DNA of 64,000 nt from Allantophomopsis cytisporea (GCA_024752435.1 CP103034.1:124001-188000), one strand, 5' to 3'; positions 1 through 12,683 are shown, counted from the first letter of the stretch. Numbers and translations: made by a program. The notes: generated from the letters alone by a model not told the origin.

Positions 1-483
1 GGGTAACATTAGACAGGCTTTGAGAGAGGAGTGGGGATGGTGACTTGTGATTCTGATAACATGTTACATGCGATTGTAGCTTCTGCTGATGTTTTACGTC
101 ACATAGTGCTTTATACTCTTTTCCTGCATCATGATCCGAACTCAGATCTTTACGCTATTTGTAACTATTATTACTTTGAATATAGCGAAGCATAATGTCA
201 TTGAGTAAAGTTGTGATAAATCGAGTGGTTTTTTCACAGCATAACAAGTAACGGTGACCGTTCAAACACTACCACTCAAGAGGTGTAGTTGTCAATAAAG
301 TCTGTAGGGCACCAGGAACACATGAATTTACGTTACTGACTTGCAGTCACCTTGCGAATGAACTGAGCGATTGCGCCATAAGTAGGTTTCAGTAGTCATT
401 TCTCATCTCACTATCAAATAGTTATCCATCCATCATATCTGTGAACATAAAAATCGCTTCAAAATAATCCAATCAAACCCCAT
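1..483. other. No gene seen (3' flank of the P450)
   Basis: This stretch lies downstream of the minus-strand P450. It is moderately AT-rich, has no long open frame, and shows no RNA gene or repeat that I can support. Confidence 0.6.
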
Positions 484-2109
484 TTACTCATCCTCGCTGA
501 ACCGTCTCCAGACCTTCACAGGCATAGGACCAGGCATCAAATTCATGTTCTCGTGTCGATGAGGTTCCCAATCTGGAGATGGCAGAGCAAAGTCAAATCG
601 GTGCACTACGCTTGCAGTCAACACAGTCTGCTCGAGATAGCTAATATTGCGACCGATGCAACCGCGAGCCCCTGTACTAAAAGACAGGAAAGCGGACTGC
701 AGATCTTTTGCATCGTCGCCAAGCCAGCGCTCCGGTATGAATGCTTCCGGGTCAGGGAACATGACTGGGTCGCGGTGCGCGACATATGCGGACATTGACA
801 CTGTCGTGTTTCCAGCGATGAAATCACCCAGGATTGGTGCCCCCTCGGGTGGTGTTCTGCGTGGAAGCCCGAAGGTCGTGGGAGGTAGTAGACGCAAGGA
901 TTCATCTAGTACCGCGCGCAGATATGGCAGATGTCGTACTGAGTCGTAGGGCGCTACAGATACTGACGGCTCTAGGATGCCATCGAGCTCTTCGCGAAGC
1001 TTGGAAAGCGCGCGAGGGTGCTTGAGGAGCTGGTACATGACGTTGTTCATGGCAATGGCGGTGGTGTCTGATCCGGCATTCACTGTTGAATGTTAGTTTG
1101 GAGTAACAAAAGGAGTAGATAAGATAGGCAAAAGTGACATACTCATGATGGAGATCTCAGCAACGATCTCACCCCATTCCATCCCGTTAGGATTACCATT
1201 CTTGTCTTCCATCAAGACTTGGAAGAAGTCATCCAGCTTCTCACCGGCTCTATATCGCGCAAGTCGCTGCGTGGCCCGGTGCCATACAATGCCGTCCCAG
1301 CCCTCGTTCAGCTTCCACTGCTTACGGTACCAGGGAGAAAAGATCTTGGACAATTTGCACAGGCTAGGGTACAGCTCATAACCCCAGACCAGCTTGGCTT
1401 GAGCGTTGGCCGTTGCGTGTAGGCACTCGCGGTAGTTGACAGTGAAGAGGGAGCCGTCCATGCGCTCTGCTGTGACCAAATCGCTGCCAGCATCTAGGAA
1501 ACCAAGACGCTCACTCAGTCCGATGTCTGCGATAGCATCGAGCGTGAAGTAGTTTGACCATTCACGGTAGTTGACCGTGAGGTCTGAGGGTAGGGGCCGG
1601 CTAAGTTCCTTGCTGAGAGGCTCAGTGCAGCGCTCATCAAAAGCTTTGATCAGTCGAGTGACCTTGTCGGCCACCTTATGCTCCCAGTTCTCGAGATTCT
1701 TGAGAGCATAAGCGCTTGCCATGGTGCGGCGCTTCTGCTGATGATGCTGCTTGTCGACGACATCGGCAAGATGCGGATGGCTTCCCATCAGGACGTTGTA
1801 GAATTCATCCTTGACGCACTTGGTGTTGTGGCCATAGATATCTTTGATGGCGTTCAGATCAGAGTATGAAAGACTATTTGGGCCGATGCGGACAACAGGG
1901 TGTTTCTTGTGTGCTTCGAGCAGCTCGCCTGAACGAAATCCCTTATGTGCCTCGAAAATCCATGAGAAATTGGTGATGCCGCTGAATCGATTGAGATTAT
2001 GATATTTTCGAAGTCCTTTAGGATCGCGGAAGTATTGTACGACAGGTAAAACAAGCAAGTACGTGAAAAGCGTCAGAACGACAAAGACAACGGTTAAATA
2101 TCCGAACAT
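484..2109 (-). CDS. Cytochrome P450 monooxygenase, membrane-anchored
   Basis: The rebuilt protein has 521 residues from two exons, 2109..1143 and 1082..484, with a 60-nt intron (GTATGT...ACAG). The splice rebuilds the I-helix motif NAGSDTT (about residue 324). A hydrophobic anchor covers residues 3-25. Other P450 hallmarks are ESLR (E383/R386, the ExxR pair), PERW (about 439) and the haem loop FSTGARGCIG with Cys464 as the axial ligand. The length is normal for a microsomal class II P450, which takes electrons from an NADPH-P450 reductase in the ER. The overall texture resembles fungal enzymes annotated as benzoate 4-monooxygenase-like, but the substrate cannot be read from sequence. A reductase gene is transcribed divergently 1.1 kb away and a FAD monooxygenase follows it, so the three may act in one oxidative pathway (inference). 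Confidence 0.93.
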
Positions 2110-3201
2110 CTTGTGGGTATCTTGGTGATAATTGCTGATTCAACAGAAGCAGAGGGTAAAGAAAATAGGTTTATACTAGAATTTGAATCTCCTACTTTAT
2201 ACACAAAGTAGGCGAATGATATGACATATAAAAGCAAGAATATCTTTAGAAGGTATGATGTATGAACGAAAGAAGATCGATGTTTGCCCTGGTTTATATC
2301 CGACTATTTTCTGATGTGGGGTGTCTCAAACTGGAGGCATTAGGAAGGCTATGTAAAGCGGACAGGATGAAGCAAGGTACAAAGACGCACTTGTTTGGCC
2401 CTTAGTTAGAAGATATTGCATATTGTAGACTTCGAATTGCATATTATTCACAAGTGCCACTATATTACGGACTTGAAGGCTGTAAAGTATCAAATTCGGA
2501 ATGGACCCATGCAGACTTCATGATCCCCGAGGTCAAGATTAACTTTTGTGTGGGGTCATGCAGCATGCCCTTTCTACTGTACCATTGTTATCGTATTTGT
2601 GGAATGAGTTCCGTATTGACCAATGTGGTAGGATACTCCTATCAGGAGTACGTTAAGTTTGAGGAGTGCTCGGTATTGATGAACAGAGGTGTGAAGTTGT
2701 CGTTTTACCCATCCGCATTCGGCAAGTTTGCTTGATAGTTCTAGTTCGGGTAGCCCGGACTCATCCACATCACATCCAGAAATGGTAATTTTCCCAATAC
2801 GAGTCGGAGAAACGCTAGACCCCACATTTACATTGCAACACCCCGCAATTTGGGGTTAAGGCGGGGAAGATTGACAGGGACATGTGGGATAACTGCCTGT
2901 CGAACCAAATATCAGGTACAAATACGCATATCTCTTGCCGACCTTAGCTTCTCCGGTATCATTACCGCTTTTGATCGATCGCTATGAGTATCACATGGAT
3001 ATCACCTTCAAAGTCGGGGGTAATTAAGCACGGCTTGCCAATTCCAGTCCCTTGCTAAGCCCAAGCAGAAACTATCCAGATATCGAGTTACTTGTGACAT
3101 AGCTACTTTTTCCTCTCTTTTTTGAATTTTATATCCTCTGCTCAGTCCCTTTGAACAGAAATAAATCTATGTCACTTGTTTTTTTTGAAACCATACAAGT
3201 C
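2110..3201. promoter_or_regulatory. Divergent promoter region between P450 and its reductase
   Basis: About 1.1 kb separates the two divergent starts. A T/C-rich tract at about 3110-3150 (ending in TTTTATATCC and CTC runs) lies just before the reductase ATG and looks like a fungal core promoter. Small open frames at 2454-2825 on both strands overlap each other and resemble nothing known. Confidence 0.4.
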
Positions 3202-5365
3202 ATGGACATCGCGAATTACACAACTAAGTCCCGTGGGATTGACATTGGAACTCTCCCTAGCAGAGCGGAAACAGATGATGCTGTCTTATTATCATTACTT
3301 TTTATTTTAGGCGCTTGGTATCTTTTTCGAAAGGCGACGGGATCCAAGAGTTATAATCATCTTTGGTATGAAGTTCCACAACAAAGCAGCCTCAAAGAAA
3401 GTGGAAAGGAAGCCACCAGAAATATAGCAAAAAAGCTCGAATTACTTGTAAGTTTCTTAGAAGGATCATGTAGTAGCTCTGTTACTAAGCCTCGAACAGA
3501 ATAAAGAGGTTGTGATCTTCTTCGGGTCTCAATCTGGCACCGCAGAGGCATTCGCAAATCGTCTTGGCCGAGATTGCCAAAGACTATTCAGATTATCTAA
3601 CCTGGTGGCTGATCTTCAAGATTATGAGCCTGAGTCTATTTCACAGATCCCAAGTTCCAAATTTGCGATTTTCATCTTGTCAACATACGGTGAGGGTGAT
3701 CCAAGCGATAATGCAACCTCATTCTTTTCTTGGGCTCAATCGCACCAAACCGCAAATCTTTCCAACTTAAGATACGTCGCACTAGGGCTTGGAAACTCAA
3801 ACTACAAGTATTACAACAAGGTTGTTGATACAGTAACCACATTCCTTCAGGGTGCTCAAGCCACGGCACTCTTACCAACCTACCATGCAGATGATGCTGC
3901 TGGTGCGACAGAAGAAAACTTTACCAACTGGAAGAGCGATCTGTTCCACCTTTTCCAAACGAAACTTAGTTATGAACGAAAAGAGGATGTATATGAGCCC
4001 ACAATCAAGTTTACTGAGGACGAATTTGAGCGCATAACTCCTCTGACCAATTCATTAAGTCGAGTACACGACAAAAATGCCGCTGGTTCAAGCCAGAACA
4101 TGGAAGTCGTTTCAGCCAGAAAGCTTCTTGCCGCTTCTGAACGAAACAGCCTTCACGTTGAACTTGATATCAGCGAGTACCCTGCGTTGAAGTACAAGAC
4201 TGGTGATCATCTTGTTATCTGGCCGACAAACCCAATCAGCGAAGTTGATCGTCTGATCAAATGCTTGGGTGTCGAAGCCCAAAAGTCGACCCCGTTCCAC
4301 ATCACCAGTCTCGAAGAGGGTGTCCAACATAATTTTCCCACCCCCACGACCATTTCCGCACTTTTCAGCAACTCTCTTGAAATCTGCGCACCAGTCGGTC
4401 GAGAGGCCTTCCTTACTCTCGCACAATTTGCACCGACTCGACAAGCGAAGGAGCAACTGGTGTCCATCGGATTCAACCAAGACACATATGCACTCTATCG
4501 GGCATCAAAACACGTGAACTTCGGACGTGTGCTGGAAGAATTTTCCACTCCGCAAGATAAATGGTCTCTTCCTCTCAGCTGTGTCCTAGAACTCATCCCA
4601 CTCCTCACCCCACGCTACTACTCTATCTCCTCGTCATCAATCGTCTCTCCAAAACGCATTTCCATCACCGTCTCCGCACCCTCATCCGTCCCTATCCCAT
4701 CCACAGCCCTTAACGTCCCAGGTCTCACGACAAATTACCTCCTTTCCATCGCCTCGAACCCAAAATACACAGAGCTCGAACCTAGTCTCGCATTAGCCAC
4801 TACTTCCGAGTCAAGTGATCCCCTTGTTCCGCAAAGCCAGCGCGTGCACGCACAGATCCGAAAATCGAAATTCCGCATGCCGGTGGTGGCGACCAAGCCC
4901 ATCATCATGGTAGCGTCTGGTAGTGGCATTGCGCCGTTCCGAGCCTTTATACAGGAGCGTGCACGGCTTGTAAAGATGGGGAGAGAGGTTGGGAAATGCG
5001 TGCTGTTCTTTGGGTGTCGGACAGCCGCTGAGTATCTGTACCTTGATGAGCTGGCTCAGCTTCAGAGTGAGTTGGGAGATCGGCTCAAGATTGTTACGGC
5101 GTTTAGTAGGGAGCAAAGTACTGAGAGTGGGTCGAAGATGTATGTGCAAGACAGGATCTCCCAAGAGGTGGGCAGTGTTAGCGAATTGTTGATGGAGAAA
5201 GAGGCGTATCTTTATATTTGTGGAAGTGCCGGCATGGCAAGGGAGGTCGGAGGCAGATTACATGAGGCTCTCAAGGAGAGTATGGGCTGGCGAGAGGGAG
5301 ATCTAGAAGGTTGGAAAGCAACGATGAAGAAGACCCATAGATGGCAAGAGGATGTCTGGGGTTAA
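3202..5365 (+). CDS. NADPH-cytochrome P450 reductase (CPR-type diflavin reductase)
   Basis: The protein has 703 residues from exons 3202..3447 and 3500..5365, with a 52-nt intron (GTAAGT...ACAG). It carries an N-terminal membrane anchor (AVLLSLLFILGAWYLF). The FMN-binding flavodoxin domain shows GSQSGTAEAF (about 91), STYGEGDPSD and GLGNSNYKYY. The FAD domain has RYYSISSS (about 454). The NADPH domain has GSGIAPFRAF (about 556), FFGCR and YICGSAGMA (about 656), and the protein ends in DVWG with the penultimate Trp expected in CPRs. It would pass electrons from NADPH through FAD and FMN to microsomal P450s. I chose the ATG at 3202; an in-frame alternative lies at 3169 and a further non-ATG extension upstream is less likely. 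Its place beside a P450 suggests a dedicated paralogue rather than the housekeeping CPR (inference). Confidence 0.93.
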
Positions 5366-5671
5366 GCTCATGTGTAAGACTGAGAATCTAGGAACGGCGT
5401 TTTCCTTTAGGATACCATCATATTTTCTACTTCAACCTTATCAAGAATACTATGTTTGCTCAATTTTGTCAAAGCACAATACAAGACCACATCCAGAGAC
5501 AACACGAGACGCTGGTACGTAACCATCCCAGACTCAACTCTGGATATTTATGTTCTATGAAGGAGACGGGAGTAATTCTGACTATTATGATGGTATATGT
5601 ATCCTACGCCATCTATCCCAAAATCCAACGCCTAATCCCAACGTCCAAGATTCAGCAATCACCCATAGTCT
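5366..5671. other. Convergent 3' region, no gene seen
   Basis: This is the short gap between the reductase (+) and the FAD monooxygenase (-). A small plus-strand open frame from 5452 runs into the end of the monooxygenase gene on the other strand and is probably chance. Confidence 0.5.
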
Positions 5672-6946
5672 TCAATGAAGATCCAAAGCCTTCCACTTAT
5701 CCGGCGTCGGCATATTAAAGATATTTTGGCCACCCCGCGCACTCAAAGAGACCATCTCAGCGCCATAATCCCGCATCTCACGCTCATAAGCCTCAATTCC
5801 CTGCACCACATTCTCAGCAGAGTTAGCCTCCAGATGTCGCAAGAGCACACCCGCATCGCGCAGGGCAGTATTGGCACCCGACCCACCCGTCGGCGACATA
5901 TTGTGAATGGCGTCGCCCAGCAATGTCACCCGGCCAGCGGTCCATTGCGGGAGCGGGGGCATGGAGCTGACTATTCGCAGCGGTGCGGATTGGCTTTGGT
6001 CTTGGAGCTCGAGGAGCACGCGGATGGACGGGTGCCAGTCCTGAGTCAATCGGAGGGTCAGATCGGCAGCTTCGGAGCCATTCAGTCCGAAGAACGCTTC
6101 ATCATCGACCCCTGAGCCCGTGAAGCCGAATACCCAGTACACATAGTCCGGTGTATCGGGCAGGCTGGCATCCACCTCGTGCGGATTGGGCTGGAAGCGC
6201 ACCGCCTCCAAGAACAAGAAGGACATATCCGGGTCCCTGCGCTTGTCCCTGACCAGGCAGATACCCGCATGCAGCGTTGCATTGAGCGCAGCCAGGAGGT
6301 CAGGGGAAATCGGGGTTTTCCCATAGACCACTCTCCCCGCCGTATCATGGACATGGCGCGGGGAATCCAGCAGCTGCTGCCGAACACGACTCCACGTCCC
6401 ATCAGCACCAACAAGCACATCCGCCGCCTCGCTCGTACCATCAGCATACTGCACACGAACACCCCGCTCGCCCTCCGCACGATACGACTTGAACTCCTTC
6501 CCCCACCCCACAACATCCCCAAGCCCCCGAAGCAACACCGCCCGAAACACCGTCCGATCAACGGTATAAACCCGCCCCGAAGCCAGCCCAGGCGCTCGTC
6601 TCCCGCCCATCCGTCCCGGCGAAACTGCTCCCGTCAACGCATCCAGCGCACCGCCGGCCTCGAGCTCGCTCACGGCACATGATCTCTCCCACAGCCTGAA
6701 GTGCTCGGGCGATAGGCACGCCTCGATGCCAGCGGCGCCGTGCTCGCTGATGCGTACGCGGTAGCCTTGAGAGCGGAATGATGTTCCTGTGTCGCGCTCT
6801 GCTACGCGGACTGGGTAGCCTTTGCGGAGGAGGCCGTGGGCCAGGGTTAGGCCGCCTAGGCCAGCGCCGATGATTAGGATGCGGGGCTTGGAGGGGGGAA
6901 CTGGGGGTGATGTGCTTAGGTGTTGCTTTTCTGATGGGAGGGGCAT
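5672..6946 (-). CDS. FAD-dependent monooxygenase (UbiH / salicylate hydroxylase-like)
   Basis: This is a single-exon gene of 424 residues from the ATG at 6946. The frame stays open upstream, but the Rossmann fold sits at the usual distance from this start. Motifs are the dinucleotide-binding GAGLGG (residues 27-32), the mid-protein DG motif VLVGADGTWSRVR, and the GD motif LLGDAIHNMSPTGGSGANTAL near residue 340. These three define group A flavoprotein hydroxylases of the PHBH fold, which insert one oxygen atom using NAD(P)H. No membrane segment or targeting peptide is evident, so it is probably cytosolic. It is convergent with the P450 reductase. The substrate is unknown; an aromatic or meroterpenoid-type substrate would fit the family. 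Confidence 0.9.
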   Translation of the reverse strand: MPLPSEKQHLSTSPPVPPSKPRILIIGAGLGGLTLAHGLLRKGYPVRVAERDTGTSFRSQGYRVRISEHGAAGIEACLSPEHFRLWERSCAVSELEAGGALDALTGAVSPGRMGGRRAPGLASGRVYTVDRTVFRAVLLRGLGDVVGWGKEFKSYRAEGERGVRVQYADGTSEAADVLVGADGTWSRVRQQLLDSPRHVHDTAGRVVYGKTPISPDLLAALNATLHAGICLVRDKRRDPDMSFLFLEAVRFQPNPHEVDASLPDTPDYVYWVFGFTGSGVDDEAFFGLNGSEAADLTLRLTQDWHPSIRVLLELQDQSQSAPLRIVSSMPPLPQWTAGRVTLLGDAIHNMSPTGGSGANTALRDAGVLLRHLEANSAENVVQGIEAYEREMRDYGAEMVSLSARGGQNIFNMPTPDKWKALDLH

Positions 6947-7869
6947 TTTGTGATAGTTGTGCGGAAATGATATCCGGAGAGGGTGAATTTGATGTTGGGT
7001 TAATACTTCTTGTTGGACTCGCCGCAACCACATGACTGCTGTTCGAAATTCGAGGGTGGGTGTGCTGTTGAAGGAAGTTTTCTTATTCGATGTGGTTTTA
7101 CGTACATGTCGTATCACGTGGAGTAAGCACTATGGCTTATCAGTACTCATAAATCAGGGAGGTAGTACAAGTAAATAAGGCCTGTAAGAGCTTGTAAGGA
7201 TGATCTGATAAGTATAAGACAAGTAGCTGAAAGCAGTGAGAAACATTCTTGCAATATCAGCGTCGAAACAGGATGAGTATGGTGCTGAGATGTATATTGT
7301 AACAGATATTGCTCAGGCCCTAGCATATAAACAGGCTATCGACTTGTTTGATTGAAAGGAAAGTGATATCAAAAATGATATCAAGAACCTTAACGAGAAT
7401 CTGACTTTCAAAAGCGCCATGAAAGACGACGAAGAAACATAAGCCCCTTACTAACCACAACTTCTCATGCTCATCGAGCTGCGAAGATAAGAGTACTCCC
7501 ATAGAATCGTTCCCATTACAAAGATCCAAACACATACAGAGAATAAATCAGCTTGATAATCTATCTGGATGATTAAACACCACAGGAAATATCCCCATAA
7601 TAGCAGCCTTGGTTCCAGAACTTCTATAACCACCCAGACTCCAATTCTCATTCAACCAGCCAAACCCTCACCCATAATTCTATAACCTACTGGTCAGGCA
7701 ACAAATCCCAAACGCCGCTAAAATGCATAGGTATCATCCATCCATGCATCCACCCCATAAAAAATTCATCAAAAGTCCTCCCAACCCGCTAAAAGCGACG
7801 ACAAACGACAAACGACATGAGAAAAGAAATAGAAAAGAAAACTTCGTAGTAGTCCATATTCGTCCATCC
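6947..7869. other. Intergenic, no gene seen
   Basis: This holds the upstream region of the FAD monooxygenase and the downstream flank of the SAT4-like gene. It has only short AT-rich frames (7320-7651), with no recognisable protein, repeat or RNA. Confidence 0.5.
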
Positions 7870-9428
7870 TCAAGTAGTCGAAAGCAGCCCCCCAATATCA
7901 TAAAGCGTAGTAGCGGTAGGCCGACGCGTAGGCGGCGACCTAACCGGTCTCGAAGTCTGCCTCACAAGGGCAGGCGGGGGCGAAGGCAGGGATTCAGAGC
8001 GCACAGGGCGAGACGGCGTCAAGATGCCGCCGATATCCTGCAAGAGGACGTTGCTGCCGCGACGGTCCTGGGCTTCGGGGGTAGCGAAGTCCACGGCGGC
8101 GGTGCCGGAGCCACTGGCGTGCGAATGGAGGGTATTCAAGCTGCGGGGACGGGGCTCGGCGGACTCGAGGAGGCCGCCGACGTCGAAGAAGGAGATCTTG
8201 TGGGGCGAGTCGGCGGGGACGTGGACGTGGACGTGGCTGGGCGAATGGGAGGACTCCGGGCCCTTGGCGAGGTCGGAGTCGTCGCTGTCGACGTCGCTTC
8301 TGGGCGGGAATTGCCAGTTGCGGTTCAGGGTTGTGGTGGATAGGGGGGTGTTCCCCGCTACGGCCATAGGCGCGGGTCGCGGGAAGCTGGAGGAGTTGCT
8401 GCTGCGCATCTCTGGGCCTACTGGAATGCCCATGTCGCGAGCTAGATCTTCGTCGCTTCCCCAGTGCTGGATGACGGTTCCTCGCCGGGAGGCCTCGCGC
8501 TCGATGCTGTCTGCTTGTGAGCCGTGTCTCCAGCGCATTTTCTTCACGCCGCGATCACGGACGAAGGAGCCGAGGGTGAGGGCGTTGGCGACGGCCGCTG
8601 CGACGAGAATCTCGAGGGATGCCCAGAGGGTTCGACGTTGTTGGATGCCATGATGCTCGATGATCTGGGGGATTTGATAGAGCATCACTGCGATGGGTGC
8701 GGCGGAGGAGGAAAAGAGGACCACCAGGTGCAATTTGCGCTTGATTGGCATTCTGCTGCCGAGTATGATGGGAATAGGGAAGACGATCAGGAGGAGATCG
8801 GTTATTACATTCGAAATACCCATGGTCAAAAGCCAGGCGTAGCCTTGTCGACACTGTGGTCCAGGGTCAGGCCGGACTTGCCAGTAATGTTGGATTGGTG
8901 TGCACTCGGCGAGATCAGCTATGATGACAGCAAGAAACGTGATGAGTAGAAACCAGCGAAGGCACTGAAGAGTCAATTCGTAAGCACGCGTCCAGATTTG
9001 CAGGATCAAACGTTTGAAGAATTCCGTAATGGTGTACTTGAGCATCCAGAGACTATCAAAATCAGCTTCGAAAAACATGAGGTCTTGCAGATCACGCACG
9101 TAGCAGGATAAAGTATCCTAGAGAGCAAGACAAGTCTACTCCCAATTTCCCTCTTCCAGACATCATGATCCGACAAACCCTCCCAAGTCGCATTGTTCGT
9201 TCCCCAAAGCAAAATCACATGCACACAGGCCATGCGCGCAAACAATGGAATCAAACAAGCCAGGGCGATTTTATCCTCCCTGAATAATTTCTCCGTGCGA
9301 ACCATACGACCCGCGGTGCGAAAGAGGATGATGACGGCCGCGAAGATGGTGCACCACCATGAGACCAACAATGTGGGTTTATCCTGATAGAACTCCCTCG
9401 CTGGCGGGGGGGAGGAATAAATCCCCAT
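7870..9428 (-). CDS. SAT4/PTH11-like rhodopsin-domain integral membrane protein
   Basis: The protein has 503 residues from exons 9428..9100 and 9052..7870, with a 47-nt intron (GTGCGT...ATAG) that rejoins as ILYPATLWMLKYTITEFFKR. The N-terminal 300 residues show about seven hydrophobic segments, the conserved EDKIAL-like and C...QHYWQ region, and the polar loops of the fungal rhodopsin-domain (DUF3112/SAT4) family. There is no CFEM domain. The cytoplasmic tail (from about 285) is Ser/Pro/Arg-rich and carries three copies of a D-[IV]-G-G-[LI]-L motif at residues 400, 449 and 495, the last at the extreme C-terminus. The family is often called PTH11-like GPCR, but signalling has been shown for few members. 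The upstream DNA is unusually long and purine-rich on the plus strand, hence pyrimidine-rich on the coding strand. Confidence 0.88.
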
Positions 9429-11461
9429 AATTATATTAGACCAAGCTCGTCCCGAAGGACGAGCGAGGAGAAACTAAACTTGCGTGGAAACTCCAAAAAG
9501 GTGAAATGGGTGTCGATGTGGTAATAACGATAAAAATGATGTTGTTGCCCGATCCGGACTTTTCATATTATGTCGAAGATATTGAGTGTTCAGTGTCATA
9601 TCCGATGGTTCTTGGGCCTGCGATGTGAATATTTGGTCGTGCGACCTATTTCTCCGTACAGCGTCGTCGGTTGTTTATCTCTCTGCTGTTGATGATGACG
9701 TGCGTATGCGATTCGGACTCCGGATTAGCGGGTGATTTTGCCTTTTCGTTTCTGTCTATTGAATTTGAGAATCGCGAGTGTAAACTCAGTGGTTTGGTGC
9801 AATTGACGGTTGATAAGCTTGTGCGCGAAGATCAATTGCGTATCTTATAATTTTGCATATGCGATGACGAGGGATTGACGTTGTCACACGCGATGATAGT
9901 GTATAGAGTAGAAACGAATCCGGCGAATGGATAATGATTGATTCCACGTGGGAATTCGAGGTGAGGTAAGACAATGAAGAATGGTGTTGTTGAGGCGACA
10001 GGGTATTGTGGAAAGGATGAGATGATAAATCAGATAATCGGATGAAAAGGAAGGCAAGTAAAGGTATAGGATGGTAGTGGTGCGGGATTGTTGGTTGATA
10101 CGTCGTCTCGTCCGGTAAAATGAGGTGAGTGAAGTAAGTAGGTAGATAGGTAATAGGTAGGTAGAAAGATCCAAGTAGCTTATTACTCGTATATAGAACA
10201 CGATGGTGAATACTTCGAATTCGATTAATCGGGATGACAACGATGACAATATGCTACGTTTCTCAGATAGTAGGTATAAATCGTAACAATCATTCAGAGA
10301 CCTCATAAAACGGATCGACGGATACTTCGGATCGACAGGGAAAGGGAGATAGATGTCACGTTCTCCTATGAAAGAAAAAGAGGAAGAAACGAAAAAAGAT
10401 AAGGATTAAAGATGACTGTAACAAGAACAGTGAGAACCAGATGACCATGACAACGACAGCGGAAAAGCAGGAAGGACTACAAGATAAGTAGGATGAAGAG
10501 CAGGGGACTTTTGGAATAAGATCGACCGACGCTCAATCGGTGGAGACGGTGAGTGACGGACAGAAGACCCCCGTTCAAAGGACAGAAGGTGAAGGGAGGG
10601 AGGGAGGGATTGCAGAAGAGAGCAGGCAGGGTTTGCAGGTCGCAGCAGGGATCACGAAAGTTTGTACAAAACAAAGCAAAAATAACAAACAAAAAAATGT
10701 GGATAAGTGCAAGTTGGAAAAACGATCATGGATGCATTCGAGAAGGGAAGATTCTTGACGCTGAGAATGGCGTAACAGCAAAACAAGGCAGCGAGCGGGT
10801 GGAGATGTTTCCCAGTTGATGTCTCTGTTCCTGATGCTCAATTGTGGATGCTTTTTCGTGTAGGCTGTGGGAGTGCACGTGTGATGCTTGTGCATGTTCC
10901 TGAGCAGTTGCCCATCTGTTGTCCGTGAGAGAGTCGATGTGTCGAACAGTGTAGAACAAAGTGGAGATGGATTTGAGTCAACTTTGACCTCGGTAGGGGT
11001 TTGTTGGGTGTCTTCGAGGGGATGAAGAGGGATTGGGAGAAGGGAGAGACGATCGATGGATAGAGACACTCTGTACTGGTGAGTGAAGATGTCAAGATGG
11101 ATGGATGGATGGATAGAGGAAGAAAATGAGAGAAGGGGAGGGAGGGAGAGGGAGAAGGAAAAGAAGGATAGGATTTGCAACTCATAACAGAATAAAAGAC
11201 ATTATGTATGTATTATGTATGTATTATATATATGTATGTATGTCTCTATGTCTGTCTCTACGTGCAGTACATATACAGAGTATGCATGTAGTGAGATATA
11301 CGGATCGATAAGGTAGATTAAACCTTCATTATCTTCATTACTTATTCTATCCTTATTAATACCACGTTCACTGAAGCATTTACATATACAGACAGTCAGA
11401 CTATACTACTTTACAATTCATCTCCTTTCAACCTTTACTCCATCCTCCAAACCATTCTCAG

Positions 11462-11530
11462 ACCATTCAAACCATTCAAACCATTCAAACCATTCAAACC
11501 ATTCAAACCATTCAAACCATTCAAACCATT
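11462..11530. repeat. 9-bp tandem repeat (ACCATTCAA)n, about 7.7 copies
   Basis: Perfect copies of ACCATTCAA run head to tail inside a pyrimidine-rich block. No coding frame uses it. Confidence 0.95.
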
Positions 11531-12130
11531 CCCAAACCATCTGACATAGTGCTATCTACGCCTCACAGATCATCCACGTCCGCCGTATCTTCCAACATCA
11601 TCTATCACAAGCCTCTCCCATCACCTCCACTAACAAAACGAGGCGTCTGCACGCGCGTGTATATCACTCTACTACGTATAGACTACTCCATGTGGGAAAG
11701 ACATCGCACACACCGGTCTGCCCTCCCTCCTTACACGCATAACAAGACTCACGTCAAATGACATACGCATCATATACGTTGGATCATCCTCGAGCGATAA
11801 GCATTATCGAGAAGGATCCGCGGATTCGGAGTCGACATAACCGCAACGGGATATTTTGATGTCGCGTGCGTGCGTGTGTGTGTGTGTGTACACGCGACAG
11901 GGAATTCCAGAGACCAGCTGTGCTTCCGCGGCGCAGTTGTTGCTCCGCGTATGGGGAAGTTGCCGAGGTGTCGCATATCCTGCGCATTGGGATGTTTATG
12001 GCGGGATTGATGTCACTGCGGACCATGGAAGTGGTGAGGTGAGGAGGTGATTGTACTCCTTTTTGATTGATGGATATAGAGATGACATGGACATGGACAT
12101 AGGAATAGAAATACTCTATTGTAATGCAGA

Positions 12131-12161
12131 GAAATGAAATGAAATGAAATGAAATGAAATG
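12131..12161. repeat. Pentanucleotide microsatellite (GAAAT)6
   Basis: Six exact copies of GAAAT lie in noncoding DNA. Confidence 0.95.
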
Positions 12162-12680
12162 TAAACTGTTGAGTTTGAAGTCTTTCATGACGGATTATGA
12201 TCCTTGGACCGTCCGAAGTGGATTCGATTCGTACCTAGTGAGGACTCCCAAGGTCGCTTCGTCATGGGGTTCATTAGACGAACATTTCAACGCCGTCCCT
12301 GATTTCAACGTTGCGCGGGAGATAGGCGCAGTCAAGTCGCCAGTTCACACCCACAGACGTTGCGTTAGGAAGACTGGCCGTGATGAGCGTAGCTTCGTGG
12401 TAGGGCAACGTTTAACGCCTCTCCACTACGTATCATGGCACGATGAAGAAGACACACTGGACATCCTGTGACTATTATCAGGATTTGATGGACGGAGACG
12501 GCTCGCTGGGCTGGATTGGATTGGATTGGGCTGGGCTGGGCTGGAATAGACTGATTGGATTGGACTGGATTGGACTGGGATGAGATGGGATGGGATGGTA
12601 ATGGTCGGCCGAGTATCCGTTGTATTGATCTGGACTCGACTACTTCCTCGCTTCATGATTGATTGTTAATCTATCTCTTC

Positions 12681-12683
<3 letters not shown>

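Noticed and set aside
5452..5718. 88-residue frame after the P450 reductase
   Set aside because: It overlaps the 3' end of the FAD monooxygenase on the other strand and has no family resemblance.
10575..11185. Overlapping Ser/Leu/Pro-rich minus-strand frames
   Set aside because: They follow the purine/pyrimidine bias of the DNA and look like a leader rather than protein.
12154..12471. 105-residue open frame in the gene-poor region
   Set aside because: No recognisable domain, starts inside a GAAAT microsatellite flank, no splice partner; chance frame is more likely.
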